Source: Gammaproteobacteria bacterium 53_120_T64
GTDB taxonomy: Bacteria > Pseudomonadota > Gammaproteobacteria > Pseudomonadales > Porticoccaceae
Direction: 5' to 3'
NCBI GenBank assembly: GCA_002162815.1
Contig: MAAT01000008.1
Location: forward strand, 62,001-126,000
Length of the DNA stretch: 64,000 nt
A program made the position numbers and the translations under genes. The stretch's first letter is position 1. The number at the start of each line of letters is the position of its first letter. The notes under the pieces are model-generated. The model saw only the letters and a list, made by a program, of their open reading frames with translations, did not search any database and had not been told where the DNA came from. Positions 38,281-49,115 of the stretch are shown here, in pieces.

Positions 38281-39414
38281 TTGCGACTATTACGATATTT
38301 CGGCTGGCCCATCCTGTTCGGCCTGATCATCGCGGCCAGTGTCAGCGCATTTTTTCCGCAATTTATTGACGACAGCCACTCTTCCGCACAACACATCGGC
38401 TCTAAAATCCTGACCCCGCCAACCACTCGCCTGGTGACCTCTTACGCCAGCGCTGTGCGCAGGGCCGCGCCCTCGGTGGTCAATATTTATACGCGCACCC
38501 GCGCCAATCATCCACTGGCTGACGATCCTGTGTTTCAGCGCTTTATCGGTGGCAGTAATATACCTGAGCGGCAGCGTATGGAGTCGTCATTGGGCTCTGG
38601 GGTGATTGTCGATGCTCGCGGTTTTATTCTCACTAACCATCATGTTGTTGCCGGGGCGGAAGAAATCGTCGCCCTGCTCTATGACGGCCGCGAGGCACGC
38701 GCGACTATCGTCGGCACCGACAGAGATTCCGACCTTGCCGTACTGAAGATCGATCTCGATCAACTGAGCGCCATTCCCCGCGCCAGCGAGGATGATCGCA
38801 CCAATACTGAAATCGGTGACATTGTGCTGGCCATCGGCAACCCCTTTGGTATCGGCCAATCGATTTCCCAAGGCATTATCAGCGCCACCGGGCGCAACGG
38901 TCTCAACCTCAATCGCTACGAGAATTTTCTGCAAACGGACGCCGCCATTAACCCCGGTAATTCCGGGGGCGCACTGATCGACGTCTACGGAAACTTGGTG
39001 GGAATCAATTCCGCAACACTGAATGAAACCTCCTTCGTCGGCATCAGCTTTGCCATTCCCGCTGATATGGCCATCAAAGTACTCGAAGACATTATTACCC
39101 ATGGCCGGGTCATTCGCGGCTGGCTCGGTGTCCAGGTACAGCAACTGGCTCCGGCTGTCGCCGCCCAGCTCGAACTAACACCGCCCTCCGCACTGGTGAT
39201 CACCGCCGTACCCATCCACGGGCCGGCCTACAATAGCGGCCTGCAACCCGGCGATATCATCACCCATATCAACGGCCAAGCGGTCAGTGACGGCTCCAGT
39301 GAAATCAATCTAATTGCCAATTTGGCGCCGGGTGACCCGATAGAACTACGGGTAATTCGCAAAGATATCTGGCTGACCATCAAGGCTATCGCCGGTATTC
39401 GTCCGGCGAGCTAA
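38281..39414 (+). CDS. algW: Periplasmic serine endoprotease, DegS/AlgW type
   Basis: 377 residues from a TTG at 38281, chosen because the following residues form the expected membrane anchor (about 7-25) and no ATG lies close upstream. The trypsin-like domain has the triad in LTNHHVVAG (His), DRDSDLAVLKID (Asp) and NPGNSGGALID (Ser). One PDZ domain follows (about 280-370) with GYNSGLQPGDIIT-type sequence YNSGLQPGDIITHING. AlgW senses misfolded outer membrane proteins and cuts the anti-sigma factor MucA/RseA. Only one PDZ domain and an anchor distinguish it from DegP/MucD. Confidence 0.92.
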   Translation: MRLLRYFGWPILFGLIIAASVSAFFPQFIDDSHSSAQHIGSKILTPPTTRLVTSYASAVRRAAPSVVNIYTRTRANHPLADDPVFQRFIGGSNIPERQRMESSLGSGVIVDARGFILTNHHVVAGAEEIVALLYDGREARATIVGTDRDSDLAVLKIDLDQLSAIPRASEDDRTNTEIGDIVLAIGNPFGIGQSISQGIISATGRNGLNLNRYENFLQTDAAINPGNSGGALIDVYGNLVGINSATLNETSFVGISFAIPADMAIKVLEDIITHGRVIRGWLGVQVQQLAPAVAAQLELTPPSALVITAVPIHGPAYNSGLQPGDIITHINGQAVSDGSSEINLIANLAPGDPIELRVIRKDIWLTIKAIAGIRPAS

Positions 39415-39436
39415 TCAGGCCTATGTAGAGGCTGGC

Positions 39437-40498
39437 TCAGTTAATGATTTCTGTCAGCGCCGTTAGAAGCAGATCAATTTGCTGCGGCGTACCCACGGTA
39501 ATACGCAAAAATTGCTCAATGCGCGCAGCGCCAAAGTGACGCACAATAATATTGCGCTCGCGCAGGGCGGTCATTAAATACTCGCCGCTGTAGTTGGGGT
39601 GACGCGCCAAGGCAAAGTTCGCAGCCGAGGGAATAACCTCAAAGCCCAGCTTTTCAAGAGCCGCGACCAAAGCCTCTCGACTGCTAATCACCGCCTCACA
39701 GGTCTGCTGGAAATACGCCTCATCGGCAAACGCCGCAACACCGCCAGCAATCGCCAAGCGGCTCACCGGATAGGAATTAAAACTGTTTTTAATGCGCTCA
39801 AGCGCTTCAATCAACTGCGGGTGGCCAATCGCAAAACCCAGCCTCAGGCCCGCCAGAGAACGCGATTTCGACAGCGTTTGAATCACCAGCAAATTATCAA
39901 ACTCCTCAACCAGGGCAATCGCACTGTCGCCGCCAAAGTCGATATAGGCCTCGTCGACACACACCACCGAATCACGGTTGTTCTTTAGCAGAGAGGCAAT
40001 CTGGTCGAGCGCTAGCAAACGCCCGGTCGGCGCATTCGGGTTGGGGAAAATTATCCCACCGTTGGGCACGCAATAATCTTCAACAGCAATTTCAAAGCTA
40101 TCGGTGAGCGGGACTTTGCGCCCTTCAATTTCGTATAAGCCGCAATACACCGGATAAAAACTGTAGGTGATATCGGGAAACAATAAGGGCTTACCGTGGC
40201 GAAATAGACCATTAAAGGCGTGCGCCAAGACCTCATCGGAGCCATTGCCGACAAAGACCTGCTGAATATTAACCTTGTGGTAGTCGGCAATCGCCTGTTT
40301 TAAGCGGTCGGCATTGGGCGGCGGGTAGAGGCGCAGCTCAGCGCCCAGCTCGGCGGTTATCGCCTCGCCAACCTGCGGCGAGGGGCCGTAGGGGTTTTCG
40401 TTGGTGTTGAGCTTAACCAGATTGTCGACCCGGGGCTGCTCACCCGGCACATAGGGTTCAAGCTTGCTGACAAAATCGCTCCACAGGCGCCGGGTCAT
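39437..40498 (-). CDS. hisC: Histidinol-phosphate aminotransferase
   Basis: 353 residues. A PLP-dependent class I/II aminotransferase of histidine synthesis. Seen: [16 protein letters not shown] at the N-terminus, [39 protein letters not shown], the PLP lysine in [15 protein letters not shown] (near 221) and the C-terminal RITVGTPQQ. It lies 98 bp downstream of hisD in the hisG-hisD-hisC series. Confidence 0.96.
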   Translation of the reverse strand: MTRRLWSDFVSKLEPYVPGEQPRVDNLVKLNTNENPYGPSPQVGEAITAELGAELRLYPPPNADRLKQAIADYHKVNIQQVFVGNGSDEVLAHAFNGLFRHGKPLLFPDITYSFYPVYCGLYEIEGRKVPLTDSFEIAVEDYCVPNGGIIFPNPNAPTGRLLALDQIASLLKNNRDSVVCVDEAYIDFGGDSAIALVEEFDNLLVIQTLSKSRSLAGLRLGFAIGHPQLIEALERIKNSFNSYPVSRLAIAGGVAAFADEAYFQQTCEAVISSREALVAALEKLGFEVIPSAANFALARHPNYSGEYLMTALRERNIIVRHFGAARIEQFLRITVGTPQQIDLLLTALTEIIN

Positions 40499-40596
40499 AA
40501 TTTCACCACTGATTGACTTAATTTATTGGATTAAATACGGCGCTCTAACGCCGCTAACAAACACCGACAGCAAACATCAGTAACTAGCGCCGCCAA

Positions 40597-41898
40597 TTAA
40601 CGTCGATAGTCGGCGGAGCGCGCATGGGCCTCGAGGGACTCACAGCGCGCCAACACTGCGGCCGTATCGGCCAGCTTCGCCGCCCCCTCTCGAGAGCAGG
40701 CGATCAAGGAGCTGCGCTTTTGGAAATCGTAAACACCCAGGGGTGATGAAAAGCGCGCCGTGGTCGAGGTCGGCAACACGTGATTCGGGCCCGCGCAGTA
40801 ATCACCCAGCGCCTCCGGCGTGTAGCGACCCAGAAAAATGGCCCCGGCATGGCGAATACCGGCGAGCATGGCCTCGGGATCGGCCACCGACAACTCCAGA
40901 TGCTCCGGCGCAATGCGGTTAGAAATACGCACCGCCTGGTCGAGGTCGGCAACTTGAATCAGCGCCCCGCGGCCATTAATCGAAGCCTTGATAATCTCGC
41001 GCCGCGGCATCTCGGCCAGCAACTTATCCATACTCGCCAATACAGCCTGCAGGAAGTCCGCATCGGGGCTAATTAAAATCGACTGAGCCTGCTCATCGTG
41101 CTCGGCCTGAGAAAACAAATCCATGGCGATCCAGTCGGGATCTGTCTGGCCATCGCAAAGCACCAAAATCTCCGATGGTCCGGCGACCATATCCAGGCCC
41201 ACTTCGCCAAACACTGCTTTTTTCGCCGTGGCGACATAAATATTGCCGGGGCCAACCACCTTGTCGACCTTGGGAATGGTTTGCGTACCGAAGGCCAGCG
41301 CGGCCACGGCCTGGGCACCACCGACGGTAAAGACTCTGTCGACACCGGCAATTGCGGCGGCGGCCAATACCGCCGGATTCAAATCGCCATCGGGAGCCGG
41401 CACCACCATAATAATTTCATCGACGCCAGCCACTTTCGCCGGCAGGGCGTTCATCAACACCGAAGAGGGGTAGCTCGCCTTGCCACCGGGCACATAAATA
41501 CCAACCCGCTGTAGGGCGGTGATTTGCTGACCCAGCACAGTGCCATCGGCTTCGGTGTACTGCCAGGATTGCTGCTTCTGGTGCTGATGGTAGCTACTGA
41601 TACGCGCAGCCGCGGCCTCTAAAGCCTCGCGTTGTGCTGCCGGCAAACTCTGTAGCGCTTGCTGTAAGGCATCACTGCCAACCTCCAGCGCATCAATAGA
41701 GTCGGCCTCGTGTCGATCAAAGCGACGCGTGTATTCGAGCACGGCCTTGTCGCCATCGCTGCGCACGGCGGCGATAATGTCGGCCACTACCGCAACCACA
41801 TCACCTTCAAACTCCGGCTGCCAGGCGAGTAATTGCTCGAGCTGAGCATCGAAGCCCCCATCGGCGGCATTCAACATCAATGGCCTGAGTTCGCTCAC
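40597..41898 (-). CDS. hisD: Histidinol dehydrogenase
   Basis: 433 residues. It oxidises L-histidinol to histidine in two NAD-dependent steps with a bound zinc. Seen: [67 protein letters not shown] and the catalytic [24 protein letters not shown]. All signature regions are present. Its ATG overlaps the hisG stop by 4 bp. Confidence 0.97.
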   Translation of the reverse strand: MSELRPLMLNAADGGFDAQLEQLLAWQPEFEGDVVAVVADIIAAVRSDGDKAVLEYTRRFDRHEADSIDALEVGSDALQQALQSLPAAQREALEAAAARISSYHQHQKQQSWQYTEADGTVLGQQITALQRVGIYVPGGKASYPSSVLMNALPAKVAGVDEIIMVVPAPDGDLNPAVLAAAAIAGVDRVFTVGGAQAVAALAFGTQTIPKVDKVVGPGNIYVATAKKAVFGEVGLDMVAGPSEILVLCDGQTDPDWIAMDLFSQAEHDEQAQSILISPDADFLQAVLASMDKLLAEMPRREIIKASINGRGALIQVADLDQAVRISNRIAPEHLELSVADPEAMLAGIRHAGAIFLGRYTPEALGDYCAGPNHVLPTSTTARFSSPLGVYDFQKRSSLIACSREGAAKLADTAAVLARCESLEAHARSADYRR

Positions 41899-42569
41899 GC
41901 GCTGGCGCTCTTATTTAGCGTATCGTTTTCAGCCTCTGCTCGGCTGGCAACCAGGGCAGAAAAACCTTCGAGCAAAGGCTGGATCAGCTGGTGTTTGATT
42001 TTCAGCGCGCCCTTATTGACGATCAGCCGTGAGCTAACAACATCAATCAATGCACGGGGTTCAAGGCCGTTGGCTTTCAGGGTATTACCGGTGTCGACAA
42101 TGTCGACAATTTCATCGCAAAGTTCGATCAGCGGCGCCAGCTCCATCGCTCCGTAGAGCTTGATGATGTCGGCCTGCAAACCCTTTTCAGCGTAGTAGCG
42201 CCGCGCCACATTGACGTACTTGGTGGCCACCCGAATGCGTCCCGTCACCGGAGCAGCACCGACCATGCCCGCCGTCATTAAGCGGCAGCGAGAAATACCC
42301 AGGTCGATGGGCTCGTAGTAACCATCGTCACCGTTCTCTAACAGGGTGTCCTTGCCGGCGATACCGAGATCGGCGGCACCAAACTGCACATAGGTCGGCA
42401 CATCCGTACCGCGCAGCACCAACAACCGAATATCCTCCCGATTGGTGGCAAACATCAATTTGCGGCTGCTGGCAATGTCTTCACTGGGCACGATACCCAG
42501 CTCGGCCAGCAGTGGCAGGGTTTCTTTAAGAATGCGCCCCTTGGTGAGCGCGATCGTCAACTGACTCAT
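41895..42569 (-). CDS. hisG: ATP phosphoribosyltransferase, short form
   Basis: 224 residues. It joins ATP and PRPP in the first step of histidine synthesis. Seen: [54 protein letters not shown] and the PRPP loop [16 protein letters not shown]. The protein lacks the C-terminal regulatory domain of long HisG, so it needs a HisZ partner, which is not in the window. It starts 71 bp after the murA stop and overlaps hisD by 4 bp. Confidence 0.97.
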   Translation of the reverse strand: MSQLTIALTKGRILKETLPLLAELGIVPSEDIASSRKLMFATNREDIRLLVLRGTDVPTYVQFGAADLGIAGKDTLLENGDDGYYEPIDLGISRCRLMTAGMVGAAPVTGRIRVATKYVNVARRYYAEKGLQADIIKLYGAMELAPLIELCDEIVDIVDTGNTLKANGLEPRALIDVVSSRLIVNKGALKIKHQLIQPLLEGFSALVASRAEAENDTLNKSASA

Positions 42570-42640
42570 GATTCAATTACTTCAATGACTTCAATAAATA
42601 GGCGAATGCTGATGGACGAGAACCCGGCTCTACTGCGAGC

Positions 42641-43927
<1,287 letters not shown>

Positions 43928-43986
43928 CTAGAGTGACAGAATCTAGCCTGTCAGCCCCTAGCCTGGGTGTGCGCATGCAAAAGTTT

Positions 43987-44020
43987 GGCCGACCACTGCT
44001 CGAGAGAACAGTGGTCGGCC
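43987..44020 (-). terminator. Perfect 12-bp inverted repeat after ibaG
   Basis: GGCCGACCACTG and CAGTGGTCGGCC flank a 10-nt loop, starting 9 bp after the ibaG stop. A short CTTTT follows on the minus strand. It could terminate or attenuate transcription before murA. Confidence 0.5.
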
Positions 44021-44029
44021 GTGTGTCGG

Positions 44030-44266
44030 TCAAGCAGCCTGCCATTCGGCGGGGGTACTAAGCTTCATGTTCACCGCATGCACGGCACCGGAGGCAATCT
44101 GTTCGGCTAGCGCGCCATAGACCAGCTGTTGACGCTGCACTGCCCTCTTGCCCTCAAACACCTCGCCAATAACGGTAACATTCAAGTGGGAGCCGTCACT
44201 CTCAACGCTAATCTCACAATCGAGCAGAGCCGCCTGCAATAAACCTTTTATCTCTTCAATATTCAT
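44030..44266 (-). CDS. ibaG: BolA-family protein IbaG
   Basis: 78 residues, the short BolA form. Seen: IEEIKGLLQAALLDCEISVE, SHLNVTVIGEVFEGKRAVQRQQLVY (split: HLNVTVIGEVFEGK and RAVQRQQLVYGAL) and the HAVNMKLSTP end with the metal-ligand-type His. IbaG works with monothiol glutaredoxin in iron-sulfur cluster handling and acid resistance. It lies 3 bp after mlaC and before murA, as in E. coli and Pseudomonas. Confidence 0.93.
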   Translation of the reverse strand: MNIEEIKGLLQAALLDCEISVESDGSHLNVTVIGEVFEGKRAVQRQQLVYGALAEQIASGAVHAVNMKLSTPAEWQAA

Positions 44267-44269
44267 GCT

Positions 44270-44956
44270 TTACCCGTTGTTGACGCCACTGTCCCAGCTG
44301 GCAATAACTTTATCGATGTCGCCTTGATTCTTTTGCGAGGCTTGAACGAACTGTCGCTTGAAGGTTTTACCCAAATTAATGCCGTTGATGACGACGTTAA
44401 TCACCTTCCAGCGCCCATCTTTAAAGCCCATCGTATAGGACAGGGGATAGGAGGTATCGTCACTTTCTATCAACTGGCGCACCGTCACCTTGCGCTTTTC
44501 ACCGACCGGCTCACCGGCCAACAGGACGATTTTTTGGCTGCTGTAGCTCAACAAGCCACGGCCGTAAGTATCGACCAGGCCGGAGCGAAACGTCTCGGCA
44601 AAGAGGGATTTTTGCTCTGTACTGGCTGTTTTTCCATAACCACCCATCACCTTCAGGGCAATCCAGTCAAAATCGATGACCTCACCCAAAATGCTATCCA
44701 CCTGGCCAATAAAACAATCGAACTGTTGCGCCTTGATAGTCTCTTCAGTACGGTCATCCTGACCGGCGCGATGACTCTCAATTTCGGCCAGCACGTCGGC
44801 CGTTACCGCTTCGATGATCTGATAGGGTGTAAGAGCCACAGCCTCAACCGAGGCCTCGGAGACCTCACTATTGGCCTGTGCCTGGGCAGTTAACAATAAG
44901 CCCGCCCAGCAAAGCGCCAACACGGCCAATCTAGCCTGTAATATTTTCACTAACAT
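44270..44956 (-). CDS. mlaC: Periplasmic phospholipid-binding protein MlaC
   Basis: 228 residues with a signal peptide (about 1-28, ending AQAQA). MlaC shuttles phospholipids through the periplasm between the outer membrane MlaA complex and the inner membrane MlaFEDB complex. Seen: IIEAVTADVLAEIESHR, FDWIALKVMGGYGKTAS, FRSGLVDTYGRGLLSYSSQK and GRWKVINVVINGINLGKTFK, the conserved core of the family. In relatives it stands in mlaFEDCB, but here it is flanked directly by ibaG and yrbG. The other mla genes are missing from this place, and whether they lie elsewhere cannot be seen. Confidence 0.93.
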   Translation of the reverse strand: MLVKILQARLAVLALCWAGLLLTAQAQANSEVSEASVEAVALTPYQIIEAVTADVLAEIESHRAGQDDRTEETIKAQQFDCFIGQVDSILGEVIDFDWIALKVMGGYGKTASTEQKSLFAETFRSGLVDTYGRGLLSYSSQKIVLLAGEPVGEKRKVTVRQLIESDDTSYPLSYTMGFKDGRWKVINVVINGINLGKTFKRQFVQASQKNQGDIDKVIASWDSGVNNG

Positions 44957-45273
44957 AGTCCTTGATTCCTATTTTACTCGAGCCTACTCGTATCGTAAGA
45001 CATCGATCTTGCTGCATAGCCAGCGCCATCACTTTGCCCGGGCATTCAGCGCTCACAACAGAGGCAATCCCCTAAAAAGACAGCAATCCCGCCGACAAGT
45101 GCCATTCGCCGGCCCCAAAATGTCGCAAACCGACTGACTTTTTGGGCCGCGCACTATACCATCCCCGACCTGATTTTGCGACTTGAGCCCACTGCCAAAA
45201 TAGTCGGTAATTCAATAGCTACCAGCACCACAAAACCCTTTAACAGCACTGAAAATAGGAAGACCAACGAGCG
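44957..45273. other. Intergenic region between divergent mlaC and yrbG
   Basis: 317 bp with no recognisable gene and no visible remnant of mlaD, mlaE or mlaF. A plus-strand reading frame at 44871-45137 overlaps the mlaC start and looks like a shadow. The region should contain both divergent promoters, but no clear pair of hexamers was identified. Confidence 0.5.
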
Positions 45274-46278
45274 ATGAATGAACTACTGCCAGCCTATATG
45301 GCAATCGTTGCAGGCCTTGTTGGCCTAGTGTGGGGCGCCGACCGCTTTGTGATCGGTGCCGCCAGCGCGGCAAAAAACTTTGGCATATCACCGATGGTGA
45401 TCGGCCTCACCGTCGTTTCCATCGGCACCTCCGCCCCGGAAATCATTGTCTCCATTAACGCCGCCCTCGAGGGCTCCGGTGCCCTCGCGGTGGGCAACGC
45501 CCTCGGCAGCAATTTGGCCAATATCGGTCTGGTGCTCGGCATCACCGCCCTCATCGCGCCATTGCCCGCGCAACGCCACTTGATCTTTCAGGAGGGGCCG
45601 GTATTGCTATTTGTCACAGCACTGGCGGGCTACTGCCTCTACGACCAAGTATTGGGCCGCACCGAAAGCCTGCTCATGCTGGCCTTCATCCCTCTCTTGC
45701 TCTGGGTGACGGTAAAGTACAAGGTTCAACACCCCAACGCGGAGGAGCTTGCCGAGGCGGAAGACATCGTCGCCACCTCCAGCGCCGTCGCGACAATGTG
45801 GTTTATGGTTGGCCTTCTCGTGATGCTGGCCAGCTCAAAAATTCTAGTCTGGGGAGCCATCACCACCGCCGCTGAAATGGGTATTAGCGAGCTGGTCATC
45901 GGTTTAACCGTGGTCGCCATCGGCACCAGCCTACCCGAGCTTGCCGCCTCTGTGACCAGCGCCCTGCGTGGCCACCACGACATCGCCATCGGCAATATCT
46001 TTGGCTCCAACCTCTTCAACTTCCTGGCGGTAATGCCCATCGCCGGTGCCATCGCCCCCCTCCATCTAGACAGCGCCGTGTTTTACCGCGACTTTCTCTC
46101 GGTTACCGCCCTGACCCTGCTGCTTATCGGCACCATTGTCTTCTTTTACTTCAAGGGCAAAGGGGCTAACAATAAGGCTAGCAATGCTACCAAGAGTGTT
46201 TACCTGTCCCGCAAATTCGGTGCGCTGATGCTGTTGCTCTACGGCCTGTATTTTGTCCTTCTCCTACCAAGCAGCTGA
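45274..46278 (+). CDS. yrbG: Calcium/sodium antiporter YrbG (CaCA family)
   Basis: 334 residues with about ten membrane helices. The two inverted alpha-repeats of the cation/Ca exchanger family are clear: VVSIGTSAPEIIVS with GNALGSNLANIGLVLG, and VVAIGTSLPELAAS with GNIFGSNLFNFLAV. These G-T-S-x-P-E and G-S-N motifs hold the ion-binding acidic residues. It should exchange Na+ or H+ for Ca2+ across the inner membrane; the physiological substrate of YrbG is not established. As in E. coli it precedes kdsD, with a 60-bp gap. Confidence 0.93.
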   Translation: MNELLPAYMAIVAGLVGLVWGADRFVIGAASAAKNFGISPMVIGLTVVSIGTSAPEIIVSINAALEGSGALAVGNALGSNLANIGLVLGITALIAPLPAQRHLIFQEGPVLLFVTALAGYCLYDQVLGRTESLLMLAFIPLLLWVTVKYKVQHPNAEELAEAEDIVATSSAVATMWFMVGLLVMLASSKILVWGAITTAAEMGISELVIGLTVVAIGTSLPELAASVTSALRGHHDIAIGNIFGSNLFNFLAVMPIAGAIAPLHLDSAVFYRDFLSVTALTLLLIGTIVFFYFKGKGANNKASNATKSVYLSRKFGALMLLLYGLYFVLLLPSS

Positions 46279-46338
46279 CCTTGCCATGATCGACCGTTAT
46301 ACTGCCCTTCACTCGACCCCAAGTAGGAAGCTGCCGCG

Positions 46339-47310
46339 ATGATTGACTACGACTTTAGCGCCTCGGCGCTGCGCACCGTACAGCGCGAAGCCGACGCCGT
46401 TGCGGCACTGACATCTCGCATCGATGGCAACTTTACCCGAGCCTGCCAACTCATTATTAATTGCCCTGGCCGCATCATCGTCAGTGGCATGGGCAAGTCG
46501 GGCCACATTGGCAAAAAAATCGCCTCGACACTGGCCAGCACCGGCTCGCCGGCTTTCTTTGTCCACCCCGGTGAAGCCAGCCACGGCGACCTCGGCATGA
46601 TCACCCGTGACGACGTCGTCATCGCCATCTCCAACTCGGGCAACACCGCCGAAGTCATTACCCTATTACCGCTGATCAAACGCCTCAACATCCCCCTGAT
46701 CAGCATGACCGGCGACCGAGCATCGACCCTGGCCGAAGCCGCCGACGTCAACCTCGACATCAGCGTTGAGGAGGAAGCTTGCCCCCTCAACTTGGCGCCA
46801 ACGACTAGCACCACCGTCACCCTGGTGATGGGCGATGCTATCGCCATTGCCCTGCTCGAGGCTCGCGGCTTTACCGCCGAAGATTTCGCCTTTTCTCACC
46901 CCGGCGGCGCACTGGGCCGCAAGCTGCTACTGCGGGTTTGCGACATTATGCACAGCGGCGATGAGGTGCCCCGCGTCACCAAAAGTACCCTACTGAAAGA
47001 TGCCCTGTTGGAAATGACCGCCAAGGGCTTTGGCCTCACCACCGTGGTCGACCGGCACAATGCTTTAATTGGCGTGTTCACCGACGGTGATTTGCGCCGC
47101 GTGGTCGACAATAAAATCGACATCAACAAGGCCAGTATCGGCGAGGTGATGACCCACGGTGGCAATGCCATCGACGCCAATTTACTCGCCGCCCAGGCTC
47201 TGAATATTATGGAGAGTAAGAAAATAACCGCCCTGGTGGTCGAAGACGCGGCCCACCACCCTCTTGGCGTCCTCCACATGCACGACATCCTGCGTGCCGG
47301 CGTCATCTAA
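46339..47310 (+). CDS. kdsD: D-arabinose-5-phosphate isomerase
   Basis: 323 residues. It converts ribulose 5-phosphate to arabinose 5-phosphate, the start of Kdo synthesis for lipopolysaccharide. The N-terminal SIS sugar isomerase domain shows IIVSGMGKSGHIGKKIASTL, STGSPAFFVHPGEASHGDLG, and ISNSGNTAEV, with LAPTTSTTVTLVMGDAIAIA. Two C-terminal CBS domains follow (about 205-323). It is 27 bp before kdsC. Confidence 0.96.
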   Translation: MIDYDFSASALRTVQREADAVAALTSRIDGNFTRACQLIINCPGRIIVSGMGKSGHIGKKIASTLASTGSPAFFVHPGEASHGDLGMITRDDVVIAISNSGNTAEVITLLPLIKRLNIPLISMTGDRASTLAEAADVNLDISVEEEACPLNLAPTTSTTVTLVMGDAIAIALLEARGFTAEDFAFSHPGGALGRKLLLRVCDIMHSGDEVPRVTKSTLLKDALLEMTAKGFGLTTVVDRHNALIGVFTDGDLRRVVDNKIDINKASIGEVMTHGGNAIDANLLAAQALNIMESKKITALVVEDAAHHPLGVLHMHDILRAGVI

Positions 47311-47337
47311 CCGCAACCACCGCGACGGAAACCAATA

Positions 47338-47865
47338 ATGAACCTTGCCAATAGCCAGCTCGCCGCTAAAAAAATCCGCCTACTGGTGCTCGATGTCGAC
47401 GGTGTGCTTACCGATGGCAGTATCTACTACGGCAATAGCGGTGACGAGCTCAAGGCCTTTAACATTCAGGACGGCCTCGGCATCAAACTGCTGCAGGGCG
47501 CCGGCATTGAGGTCGCGATCATTACCGGCCGCAGCTCAACACTGCTATCGCGGCGCAGCGACGAACTCGGCATTCAACGCCTGATTCAGGGCCGCGAGGA
47601 CAAGCTGACCGCCCTCCATGAACTGCTCGCAGACGAAGCCTATACACTCGATGAGATCGCCTATATGGGCGATGATTTACCCGATTTGGCGGCGATCCGC
47701 CGCGTCGGCTTGGGCATGACCGTCGCCAACGCCAGTACCACCGTGGCCGAGCACGCCCTCTGGCAGGCCCGTCGAGACGGCGGCCGTGGCGCCGTGCGCG
47801 AGGCCGCCGAATTTATACTCCAGGCCCAAGGCAAACTCGAGCAAGCCATTGCGCCCTTCCTTTAA
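47338..47865 (+). CDS. kdsC: 3-deoxy-manno-octulosonate-8-phosphatase
   Basis: 175 residues, a HAD-family phosphatase without a large cap domain. It removes phosphate from Kdo-8-P. Seen: LVLDVDGVLTDGSIYY with the nucleophile Asp and acid/base Asp, IITGRSSTLLSRRSDELG, and MGDDLPDLAAIRRVGLGM with the Mg-binding acidic pair. It is followed after 40 bp by lptC in the LPS synthesis and transport block. Confidence 0.96.
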   Translation: MNLANSQLAAKKIRLLVLDVDGVLTDGSIYYGNSGDELKAFNIQDGLGIKLLQGAGIEVAIITGRSSTLLSRRSDELGIQRLIQGREDKLTALHELLADEAYTLDEIAYMGDDLPDLAAIRRVGLGMTVANASTTVAEHALWQARRDGGRGAVREAAEFILQAQGKLEQAIAPFL

Positions 47866-47905
47866 GCCACCCGCGAGCGCGCGACAGATGCCGAGTTACT
47901 AAGCC

Positions 47906-48493
47906 GTGCTATCCATTAAAAATGCCTTTTTAGGCGTCCTGTTGATGGTTGCGCTGGCGGCCTTTGTTATTTTCTGGGATGCCAAGCCGGAAAATTTTAT
48001 GCGTAAAAAACAACCTCCCGTGTCCGCGCTATCGAGCGCCGATAGCTATATGAAAAATACCGTAACCCGCAAATACAGCACCCAGGGGCGGCCCGCTTTT
48101 GTACTAACGTCGGTAGAGGGCGAGTATTTCCAGGCCCAGAACCGCTTTATCATGGCCACACCCCAGGTACTCGCTCACGCCAGCCAGGATGATGGCCAGC
48201 CCTGGCATCTAACGGCCCAGCAGAGCACCATTATCAACAGCGGGCAGCAGGTCGACATGCAGGGTAAGGTCTATGCCTGGCAACAGGCCGGGGCCAGCCC
48301 GACACAAAAAACCGAAATTGCCACTCCTCAGCTCAGTTATTACCCCGATAGCCAGCGCGCCAGCACCGACCAATACATCTCCTTTAAAACGCCGGGACAC
48401 AGTATTAACGGCACCGGTTTCGAAGGTAATTTCGCCACACAAACCTATCAAATACTCTCCCGGGTCAAGGGTCGACACCATGCCTACCATTAA
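47906..48493 (+). CDS. lptC: LPS export protein LptC
   Basis: 195 residues from a GTG at 47906; an N-terminal anchor helix (about 7-25) is followed by a beta-jellyroll periplasmic domain. LptC takes LPS from the LptB2FG extractor and passes it to LptA. Seen: SADSYMKNTVTRKYSTQGRP-type start (YMKNTVTRKYSTQG), MATPQVLAHASQDDGQPWHL, and TPQLSYYPDSQRASTDQYI. Sequence is poorly conserved in the family, but length, anchor and position between kdsC and lptA agree. Its 3' end overlaps lptA by 14 bp. Confidence 0.92.
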   Translation: MLSIKNAFLGVLLMVALAAFVIFWDAKPENFMRKKQPPVSALSSADSYMKNTVTRKYSTQGRPAFVLTSVEGEYFQAQNRFIMATPQVLAHASQDDGQPWHLTAQQSTIINSGQQVDMQGKVYAWQQAGASPTQKTEIATPQLSYYPDSQRASTDQYISFKTPGHSINGTGFEGNFATQTYQILSRVKGRHHAYH

Positions 48494-49115
48494 ACTTCCC
48501 CTGCCTGTCGCGAGCCTGCTCTGCTTACTCGCTGCCATGTGCCACGCCGGCAGCGCATTGGCCCTGCCCTCCGATAGACAGGCGACCATTACTGTCGAGG
48601 CCGACCGCGCCACCATCAATGAAAAAACCGGTATCACCGAATACCAGGGCGCGGTCGTCATTCAGCAAGGTAGCCTGCTGATCGAGGCCGAGCAGGTCAC
48701 CATTTATGCCACCGATGGCCAGGCCCATAAAATCATCTGCATCGGCAAGCCTGCCCACTACCAGCAGCGACCCAATGTCGAAGATGGGCTGGTCAACGCC
48801 CACGCCAACACCATTGAGTACTATCTGGATACCGACGTCATCACCCTGATCAAAAATGCCAGCCTGGAGCAGCAGGGTTCAACCCTCAGGGGCGACCATA
48901 TTAACTACGATTTAAAGGCCGAATTGGTCGTCGCCAAGGGCAGCGCCAACAGTCAACAGCGGGTACATATGGTCATTCCGGCCAGCCAGCCGGTAACGCA
49001 AGTGCAATCGAGCAAGGCACCGGCCGTCGAACCACAAGCGACACACCAGGCCGCCTCACCCGAAGCTTCCAGCGCGCCCGAAGCCATCAACACAGCCGAA
49101 AAGGACAGCGAGTAA
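48480..49115 (+). CDS. lptA: Periplasmic LPS-bridge protein LptA
   Basis: 211 residues from the ATG at 48480; the open frame further upstream lies inside lptC. A signal peptide covers about 1-30 (ending SALALP). The mature OstA-like domain has [35 protein letters not shown], and [19 protein letters not shown], the repeated beta strands that form the LPS groove. The C-terminal 40 residues are Ala/Pro/Glu-rich and probably disordered. Its stop shares one base with the lptB ATG. Confidence 0.94.
   Translation: MPTIKLPLPVASLLCLLAAMCHAGSALALPSDRQATITVEADRATINEKTGITEYQGAVVIQQGSLLIEAEQVTIYATDGQAHKIICIGKPAHYQQRPNVEDGLVNAHANTIEYYLDTDVITLIKNASLEQQGSTLRGDHINYDLKAELVVAKGSANSQQRVHMVIPASQPVTQVQSSKAPAVEPQATHQAASPEASSAPEAINTAEKDSE

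Noticed and set aside
44871-45137. Plus-strand 88-codon frame between mlaC and yrbG
   Set aside because: It overlaps the mlaC start, lacks a ribosome-binding site and shows no motif.
48273-48479. Upstream extension of lptA
   Set aside because: This part is lptC in another frame. The signal peptide starts at the ATG at 48480.
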